In this document: piece by piece, positions 1-9,200 of the stretch
Position numbering within the stretch: position 1 is the first letter of the stretch
Layout of the letters: each line of letters starts with the position of its first letter
Origin: Baffinella frigidus
Lineage: Eukaryota; Cryptophyceae; Cryptomonadales; Baffinellaceae
Assembly (NCBI GenBank): GCA_026770585.1
Contig: MU646941.1
Location: 63,317 to 73,709 of the forward strand
Direction of reading: 5' to 3'
Length of the DNA: 10,393 bases
Notes under the pieces: model-generated
Seen by the model: the letters and a program-made list of their open reading frames with translations, nothing else
Told to the model about the DNA's origin: nothing
The model's database searches: none
Position numbers and translations under genes: made by a program

Positions 1-10
1 CCCACGCGCG

Positions 11-53
<43 letters not shown>

Positions 54-99
54 CCGCTCGAGCACACACACACACTCTCTCTCTCTCAGCGGGACAGAC
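1..99. repeat. (CG)n-(CA)n-(CT)n microsatellite
   Basis: Compound dinucleotide run: CG repeats (about 5-19), CA repeats (about 18-51), a short spacer, CA again and a CT tract to about 88. It lies just downstream of exon 26 in the transcript, so it is intronic or 3'-flanking. Confidence 0.9.
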
Positions 100-225
100 C
101 AGGAGGCGGCGGCGGCGTAGGCACGACTCGTCGCCCACGTCAACCTCGAAGGACATGATCTGCGACAGCAGCAGCGGGCTGCACGTCTGCGCCAGGTACC
201 CCGAAAGGACGTCGCCGACGATCGT
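100..225 (-). CDS. Exon 26 of the model, 3' end uncertain
   Basis: Encodes TIVGDVLSGYLAQTCSPLLL, SQIMSFEVDVGDESC and a basic LRRRRLL end. The acceptor CGCTCCACAG has a long CT-rich tract. The donor GTCTGT at 99-94 is weak, and the frame stays open to the window edge through the microsatellite, so this could also run on. Confidence 0.62.
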
Positions 226-3200
226 CTGTGGAGCGAGAGGAGCAAGACAGAGAGGGTGAGAGATTGAGAGAGTGAGACGGAGATGTAGATTGGTCAAGCA
301 GCTCACAGAGAGAGAAGTAGATTGTTGCAGCGGTTCGCATGGACGACCTAGCACACTGAAGCCTCAAGCAGCGATGCAGTAGATCCGGGTCTGTCGGTGG
401 TCAGTCAACACATCTCCTCTCTCTCTCCTCTTTCTAGACACAGCCAGAGGTGGCGGGGAAAGCTCCTGGAGGATGGACTTCTTCAAGCAGGCTTGGCCGT
501 GCTTGAGGCGGAGCACGATGCTCCAGGTCGAAACCCTCGCCGGAAGCACCCCCAGCGCCCCCGCTGCGACCTCCGACGGCTGATTTGGGGTTTGGGGCTT
601 AGGGCTTGGGGGTTGGGTTTTGGGTTTTGGGTTTATGACCTCAGACGGCTGCGCATCCAAAAGAATAAACAACACCTTTTCTTGGTGTACATACAGAACT
701 CTCTCTCTCTTTCCCCCGCGCACGCTCTCTCTCTCTGTCCGGGAGAGGATGAAGGCAGTCAACCTGGAGCTTGTACTTGAAGGAAGAAGCGACGGCTGCG
801 GAGGACTGACCGTCGGCATCCTTGATGACGGTGAGCATGGTGCGGCGGCGCGTCCCGTCTGAAAGGAGGATGGAGTACATGGCATGAGTAGATCGACACT
901 CACAGCAGCCCGGTCAAGCGACGCCCCCCACATGAACCCTCCCACCCACCGTGCTCGTCGAGAGAGAGAGAGGGAGAGAGAGAGATTGTGTGTGTGAGAG
1001 AGAGAGATCGTGTTTGTGAACAAGAGATCAACGAACCCCGCAGGAAGCCTCCCACTTACCGTGCTCGTCGAAGCCCACGAGGATGATGAGCATGATGCGC
1101 TGTGAGAGGGCCAGGCAACACCCCTCTGTGCCCTGGACCTGAATCTGCTCTTGGTTCCACACGAAACCCGGGTTGATCCACCTGCACAGGGTGCACAGCG
1201 CTGTCAAGCTTCTGTCATCGTCCCGGCATTCCTCGGACCGCCCAAGGGAGGGCACCCACAAGGCACCATCTCTTGACATCGCGGCTGTGTTAGTAGTAAT
1301 AAAGGTCTTCCTCACCAGGCGCGGCGGTAGCGACGGTTGAGGGCGAACTTGTCGGTGATGATGCGCGAGTAGTTGGCGCCGAGGTTCCAAGAGTACTCGC
1401 TTTCTCCCAGGATGCGCTGCATGAAGGTGCTCTCGTCGTCCGTGCCGTCTGTCACATTGATCTCCATCGCCGTGGGAGGTGCTGCGCCCCCAAATCCAAA
1501 TCGCACTTCGGGTTTAGGTTTTACAGCACTGCATGGCAAGTCGAAGTTCTGCACCCGCAGCAAACCCTCACGCATTTTCAAGGAAAGACGTGTGGAACAT
1601 GTGAGAATGGCATCTCGGATACTACCAAAGTGGCTTCTGGGAGAGCAAACCGAGCTGTTTGTGTGAACATTGCGCAATCTCTGTCTCTCGCCCGCTCGCT
1701 CTCACTCACATACACTGTGAGCGCCCTCTCTCAGGGTGAGCGTTTGGTGCAGGTAGATACCACCAGGGAAGCAGTGAACAGTCTCAGTCTCTCTTTCAGG
1801 GCGAGCACGTGGCGCAGGTGGATAAACCTCCAGGAACGTTCGGGAGCGTGCGCTGGAAGATGTCTCGGCGGCTGATGCAGGTGCTGGTAGACGGCGCCAC
1901 CATCTGCGATCAGCAGCGAATTGTTGATCAACATCTGCGATCAACAGTGAATCCAACGCTCTGACACTCACGTATGAACAAAATTCAAGCGAACGTTCTG
2001 TCAATCCCCTACGAACAACATTCAACCGAAGCCTCTGGCACGCACCCCGTGCGATCTCACGATCTGCCGCCGGCAAGAGCTTGGGCGTCTGGGAGGGGGT
2101 TGCCGTGAATGGACAGATGTCGATCATGCTGATGGTCGGGACGAGGTAGGCGCGTTGGTCAGCGATGTTGATGGAAACGTCGAACGCCAGCCCCGCGTGG
2201 ACCTGGTTTCGGGTTTCGGGTTTCGGGTTTCGGGTTTCGGGTTTCGGGTTTCGTTTTTCGGGTTGAGGGCGTGGGTTGGACCAGTCCGTACATCGCCTCG
2301 AAGCGCGGTTCGAGAGGCGTGACCTCCATGAAGTGAATCTGATTATTGTTTTTGGCATCACTCCAATATATTCATGCTACTGCTGCGGGCTGTAGCTGAG
2401 AAAAGCTGGGGAAAGCTGAGAAAAGCTGCTGGGTTTATGGTTTAGACAGGCGCTTATCGCGCGGGGGCAGGGTGCAGAGAGAGGGGGGCAGAGAGAGAAA
2501 GAGAGAGAGAGAGGGTGCCAACTGTGATGGCGTCTTCGATGTCGAGCGAGAAACCCTTTTCGGTGGCGCGCGGCATCTCGAAGAAGCTCTCGTTTCCGTG
2601 CAACACCACCTGTGCCACAGAACCAGGTGCCCCACATTATCACTGTTCTCACCGGACGGGAAACGTTCTGCGCCCCAACACCACCAGGTGTGTTTCTCGA
2701 CCGACGGGAAGCGATTCACCGCCAGGCGTTTCTTGCATCTGTTCGCTCTAGTAGCTCCATTGATGAATTGAGGAGTCTTGAACGGTTCGAGTGAGACTCA
2801 CGCCCGGCGGAGATCAACTTCCCTATCGCAACCAGCCTGTATTGGTGTGAAGAATTTTTGCGTACCGTGATCAAGCCGCTCTCAATGCTGTCGCTGTCGA
2901 GAGTGTTGTTGGAGTTGTATGTCAGCGTCGGGCCATTCACCTGCTCCCACGAAAAATGAGTAGACGCCAGGGCAGGGCAGGGTGCGGATTCTTCAGAGAC
3001 AAGAAACAGATAGCAACAAAGGGTTTCTGACGCTTTGGGGGCGGGCGGCATGTGATGTTTACCTGGTGCTTCATGCGGGGATGATTGCTCGCCGGGCACG
3101 AGTGTAGATTGTTTACGGACAAGAAACGCTTAGTAGCGAAAGGTTTTGGGGCGGTGGACGTACGAGGTTTTCGAAGTGCTTCAAGCGGGGCCACTCGTAC

Positions 3201-6200
3201 GGGAAGCCCGCGATGCCCACGACCACGTACATATCCGCCACCTGTTGAAAAGTTTGCCGGGCGGGAGATAAGCGTATGCACTTGCTCTGCGATCGGACGC
3301 GATCGGACATGTGTCTCTGCTATCTCAGCTATACAAGATAGCTTTAGCCAATTTGAGAGCACAGTGGTCATTGATTTGCAAAACAACTCAAAAGGGCCCG
3401 TCCTTCGGCGACCCTGTCTCAAGGCGCTGGCAAGGAATGCGATTTGAAAGTAATTGATGATTTGAAAAAGATTGAGTGGATTTGAAAGGGGTTGCGGGGA
3501 CGGTGCGACCTCAGACAGGTACGTGGTGTGGAGAATGGGCTCGCAGTGAAGCAGTACCTGGTTTCGAACAGGGACGTTCATCATTGCGCACTGTCAAGGC
3601 ACCCTGTAGGTTATGAGGTGCTCGTTTGCTCTAAGGCACTTATGGTCGTAGTTTTGGGATGCGTGTCAAGAGTTTTGGGATGCGTGTCAAGTGCGTGTCA
3701 AGACATGTGCGTGTCAAGACATGCGAGGTGCTGCCCTCTCACAGGGATTTTCCGACGCAGGACCGTGAAAGTCGGTAAGCGCGGCTTCAGTGCCCTACAT
3801 GCCCTGAACCAGGCTAGCTCAGTGCATGCAGGGCGTCGTTGCAAGGTGCCGGGTGCTGAGCTCTTTGGTGCTGCAGAGCTCTTTGGTGCTGCAGGGGGGT
3901 CGAGTGGGATGTGGAGCAAGAGGGTGGGGAAATGACCCCTGGGGAGTGTTCTACGGGCAGACTCTTTGGTGCTTCAGAGGGGTCGATGGATGGGAACAGG
4001 GGAGGGGGTTGGGGAAATGACCCCTCCCTTGATCAGAGGCATCTGCCCGTAGAACCGCGTGGACCACCTGCCCCGTGCACGATTCGTCAGTGGAATGACA
4101 ACTTAACACTCCCACCCCCTCACACGCCCTCACACAACCTCCCAAACCCTCGCACAGCCTTGCACACGGCTCTAACAGGCCTTGCACACCCTCTGTGAGG
4201 CTGGCACATGCCTCGTGCAGGCCTCGCACAGCCTGCATGCACCGAGTCCCGAGCAAGGCCTCAGCCGAAGCGGGTCGTACAGGGAGGGGGGGGGGGTCAC
4301 TGCAAATATCAAGTGTCTCTTTCGAGGAAAATATGGAGGGTAGTTTTCGTACAGGGCGGAGAGGGCTCACTGCAAATATGGAGGGTCTTGGAGGGCGAAA
4401 TATGGAGGGGTCTTACTGCAAATATGGAGTCTCTCTTTTGACGACCATGTCGACGCGAAGATCGAGAAATTGAGGGCCTTTCCATACCAGGATATGGCGG
4501 CGGTTGGCAGGATAGGGCGGCGGTTGGCAGGATAGGGCGGCGATTGGCAAGGATAGGGCTTCAGTTGGCAGGATAGGGCGGCGGTTGTCAGGATAGGGCG
4601 GCAGTTGACAGGATAGTTGGCTGGAAAGGGCGGCAGTTAGTTCTGGATAGGGTGGCGGTTGGGGGGGCGCGCACTGCAGATATGGAGGGTCTCGTTCGAC
4701 TACGCTGACAACCATGTCCACGAATATCGAGAAGTCGAGGGCGTCCGAGGCGTCGGACTGTGCGTTAAAGTAGCTGCGAGAGAGAGAGGCAGAGAGATGG
4801 ATAGAGAGGCAGAGAGAGAGAGAGAGAATCAGAGAGTCAGAGAGTCAGAGAGTCAGAGAGGGAGAACAAATCCAAGAGGGTCACGCACAGTGTTTCACGC
4901 CCGGAATTCCACTGAAACCAGCCACTTCTTCAGGGACCAAGTGGAGCTACATGATGCAGGATGGGGAGGAAAGCACGCATGCAGTGCCGGGAGGAGGGCA
5001 TGGGAGCAGTCATGCAGTTTGCCCGGGGCGAGGGGAAGAGCGCAATCATTCAGTGTCTCCCTGAGGAGGGGGGGAGCAGTCGTGGGGAGAAGGGAGGAAA
5101 GCACCTGTCGCCGAGCGGGATGAAGAAGACGGCCATTGACTGCGTGAGCGTTTGCGGCACCTGACAGAGAGTGAGGGGTCTCGACTTTCCTCTCTGACAA
5201 AGCGGATGCACTGCACCACTGCTCCGTGATTGCGTCAGCCTTTTCGGCACCTGGCAGAGCGAGAGGGGTTGTCACTTTCTCTCAGAAAAGTGGATGCACC
5301 GCAGCACTGCTCATTGACTGCGTGATCTTTTTCGGCACCTGAGAGAGTTCTTCAGTCATGACCTCCCTTCCTGGATACACTCCATCACTTCTGAGCGCAG
5401 CTATGCATACCTGGCACATGTAGGAGGTGGAGATCGAATCCATCCGGAAACAGCTCGTAAGAGTGGCCGACACGGGGTCAATAAGTAGCATAATGCATAG
5501 GGCATGTGCGGCGCTGGCGCTGGTTGTTTGGCAATAAATTACCAATCTCGCTCTACCTGGCACATGTCGGCGTCGGGCGAGCAGTCGAACGCGAGCGCCG
5601 TCGTGTAGTCGTCGCGCGTGCTGCTGTCGTCCCAGATCGCCTGCTCGACACCCCCGAATGACTGACTCACTGACTGGCTAACCGACCGACCGACTGACTG
5701 AATGTTTGACTGAATGACACGTTGGATGACGGAATGAATCAATCAATGGACGAATGGCCTGCGACACCCCCACGACTATTCCCTCCTCTATTCAAAGATT
5801 TTGCTTAATAATATATAAAAAACGGACACGCTCAGGGCGTGTCGTTGGCATATGTTGGGAGCATTTGAAACCTAAAGGACCTAAACGACAGAACCAGGAA
5901 ACCCTGCGGGTAGTCAACAGGCGTGGGAGTCTTGCCTCATGCGTGGAGTTGTGGCACGCGTGCCTCCACTCGGCGGTCGAGGCGAACGTCCCGCGGCCGA
6001 CGCGCACCGACGTCAGGGGGATCAGAAGCGAGTTGGAGTTGACTTGGTACTCAGCTCCGAGCGTGAAGGCCACGCCCACGTACTGCTCCCGCAGAGGGAG
6101 GAAGATTCAGTGTTCTTCTTCTTCTTCTTCTTCTTCTTCTTTATTTCGAGCAGATATCTGTGGTTGGAGCTTCAGGGCAGGCATGTGGTTGGAGCTTCAG

Positions 6201-9200
6201 GAACAAAACGCGCAGCAGAGAGAGGCATGCCACTGTTCGCCAGCGAGGGAGCCTCTCGGCGTGCGAGATACCTCTAGGCTACGGCGTGTGTGCTGCTGCA
6301 GCCACCTCTTCTCACGTTCATAGGCTAACGGCCTGAAAATGGGGTAGTCAGGCATACGGCATTGCCTAGGACCTCCTACCGTAGGCCGAGGAATCCTAGG
6401 ACCAAAAAGTCTCGGCCTACGGTAGGAGGTCCTAGGCAATGCCGTAGGCCTAACTACCCCATTTTCAGGCCGTTACCCTATTAACGTGCTCCAGCCTAAG
6501 AGGCGAAGCGCACACAGGGGACAATGAAAATCGGGGCGGGTGGGAGCGAGGGACGGAGGAGGGTGGGGGGTGGGGGGGTGGGGGGGAAGCAAGAGAGGAA
6601 GTAAGAGTATTTGAGAGACGGAAGGACCTGGAGGTGCTTGTCGCCCGTCGTGGTGTACAGCACCTGCGCCAGGCAACGCGTGTCGTTGAAACACGTCCTT
6701 GCATTTCCTTTAGGTCCTTTAGGTTTTAATTTCGCCCAACATATGCCAACGACACGCCCTTCCGTAGAAAGGACTGCAGAGAAAGCATCGCACTTCCTCA
6801 TTGTGTGATACGCGTTTTGTACCACACCCTGCCTACATGTGTTGTACTAATGTATGCCGCTGGGACATTTCTCACGTGGTGTGGTGCGACGTCATACTGA
6901 AGTATTTCCTTAAAGAGGCAAGGCGGGATCACCTGATGGAGGCGCATGTTGCAGTAGTCGAAGAACGTATACTCGTTGATCCCTGCCACAAACACGGAGC
7001 ATCGTTTCACATCCGGATGATTCAACCTACCTCTACTTCAGACAAGTAGACTCCAAAGCTGCATCCTCCTTTTTTAAAACATGCATCCTCGCTAATCGAT
7101 GCATCACTTCCCATTGACTCCGGGCCTTTCCCCTCCCTCAAGACTCTGTATGGTGTTTCTTGTCGCATGTGATGAACGCCTACGGAGTCTATACAACCTT
7201 GTGTGTGTCAACTGGGCAGGGAGTGTATTCATCCATTTCTTTGTACTAGGCAAGGAGTGCATACACCATCATGTGATTCTACTGGGCAGGAGAGGTACCA
7301 GAAAGCATCCCCACGGTGAAGAAGTCGGTCTTGATAAGGAGGATGCTGCCAAGCAAGGCGACCACCCTCAGAGGCTGGCGCTGCGACATCATCGGGAACA
7401 GCGGAAGACACGATCGAGAAACGATGCCTCTCAAGAATGCCGCAAGTAGGACGCTCCTCTCTCAAGTACAAGTGTCGTTGTTCATGTGGATGCTGCCAAA
7501 CAAGGCGACACGGCACTCTCCGAGCCGCGCCCGGACACGAACAGGCCTACGCTGTAGGACAGGGTTTGCATCGTAAATGCGGTCCGTGACAACAGTTTAG
7601 GGTTTAGGGTTTAGGGTTTGGGGTTTAAGGTTTAAGGTTTAGTATTTAGGGTCTAGGGTTTAAGGTCTCGGGTTCAGAGTTTAGGGTTTAGGACGTGTCC
7701 GTGAAACGACGTGGTTCTGGAATAGACTGAAGAATCAGCACCTTTGTTGCGACGCGGCCGAGTCCAGGAAGGTGGTTAGCCCGGTCGGAGACAAGTGAGC
7801 CAGCCCCTGCAGGGTTTCTCGAAATCAAGGAAACCGCCCGTCATTGTGCCGACGTTGGGGAAGCACCACCGCGGAAAGGTCGCATTAGGATGTTCTATAC
7901 TCCCCGCCCTACGGTTTGGTGGATAACGTCGGGAGGCAAAAAAACACCCGGAGGGTCGAGGGGCAAAGCATGTACTGGAGAATGACAGTGGAAGGTGTAT
8001 CCAAAGGCCTGGGATAGGCCCGTCTCGGGATGGATAGGCCCGCCTTGGGATGGATAGGCCCGTCTCGGGATCGATAGGCCCGCCTCGGGATTGATAGGTA
8101 GGGTGGGGCAGGACCAAGAAGGTTGTCATCGTGTGCGAACCGTCAACCTCTCCAAGCATGGCCGCGCGTTGCCTGCCGAGACACGGTGGAGGGTTGGGGT
8201 GATCGAGGGTTGGGGAAGGTGGGATGAGCGCGCAGTGTAAGAAGTGCGAGGCTCAAACTTTAGGGTTCGAGGTTGACGGTTGAGGGTCGAGGGTCGAGAG
8301 GACAGGGTTCAGGGTTGAGATTTGCGGGTTGGGGGTTGAGGGTTGAGGGGCTATGGTTCAGGGTTCAGGGTTCAGGGTTGGGGAACATGCATCTGCTAGA
8401 GTGAAGGTGAGAAGCGTGACGCAGGAATGGAGGGCCGGTGGGGTGCATAGATCAAGGAGAGACCAGAGCTTCTGTTTCACGGTTCAGGTAGCAGGTTTAG
8501 GGTTTAGAGTTTAGGGTTTGGGGAGACCGTAGTTCGCGGTCCTCAAGTCTGGCGAGGCCCTTCCAGATCCTGGCGTACGGCTCGTCGAGCCAGACGCGCA
8601 CGCCCGAGAGAGGCATGTCCGGGAACTTGTCCTTTGCCCCACGCAACGTGTTTGCGTCAGGCTTTCAGCATCCCTGAAACATCATGGCTCTGGAAAGCTC
8701 ATCACTAGGTGGCAATGAAACCAGCGGATCTGGTTTCAGGGTTTCAGGGTTCCGCGAGCCAGACCCGCACGCCCGAGCGAGGGATGTCCGGAAACTCGTG
8801 CTTTCCCACGAGCCGCGGGTGTTTTAACAGGCGTCAAGCAGTCAGCATCTACCATGCAGCCTCCAGGATCACGCAGCAGGCTTCAGACAGGTGACCTGTC
8901 TCGAGATGTAGTAGATGTAGTATCGATGCTAGATACTACATCTAGTATCTAGCATCGAGCATCACGCATCATGAATCAACCTGATGGTTCAGGGACAAAA
9001 AGGGATGAGGGGGGGGGGGGAGGGCAGCCTGTCACAAAAAAGTCAGTCCAAGAAACATCCACCCCTTCGAGCACCTTCTTAGCTGATAAAAACGACAGGG
9101 GCTTTCCAAAACGAATTGATTCTGGAAAGCTGATGACCAAGTGGCGATGATACCCCATTTCGGGAGCAGGTGGTCAGGGTTCAGGGTTCAGGGTTCAGGA

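Noticed and set aside
397-862. Plus-strand open frames over the exon 25/24 region
   Set aside because: They are antisense to exons with better codon bias and phase, and include microsatellite and telomere-like sequence.
2866-2950. PKD/REJ-like motif WEQVNGPTLT
   Set aside because: The first three residues lie before the predicted acceptor. A three- to six-residue resemblance is too weak to assign a domain.
3738-3779. Candidate exon PRLPTFTVLRRKIP with a GTGAGA donor
   Set aside because: It is phase 0/0 and cannot be excluded, but the acceptor lacks a pyrimidine tract and third-position bias is modest; it lies in a repeat-rich intron.
3951-4370. 139-codon minus-strand frame rich in Cys, Glu and Leu
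   Set aside because: Its composition is explained by the short-period CCT-CACA repeat; no phase-compatible splice sites support it.
5420-5470. Exon-like peptide CFRMDSISTSYMCQ before a GTATGC donor
   Set aside because: Good codon bias, but all acceptors give phase 2 while exon 12 leaves phase 0; skipping it joins exons 12 and 13 cleanly. Its end echoes the exon 12 end, so it may be a decayed copy.
7595-7693. True chromosome end at the TTTAGGG array
   Set aside because: Exons of the same gene continue on both sides, and the array is short and degenerate: interstitial, not terminal.
8996-9068. Possible exon KKVLEGVDVSWTDFF
   Set aside because: The needed phases (1 in, 0 out) do not fit between exons 4 and 5, which already join in phase 0; AT-rich third positions.
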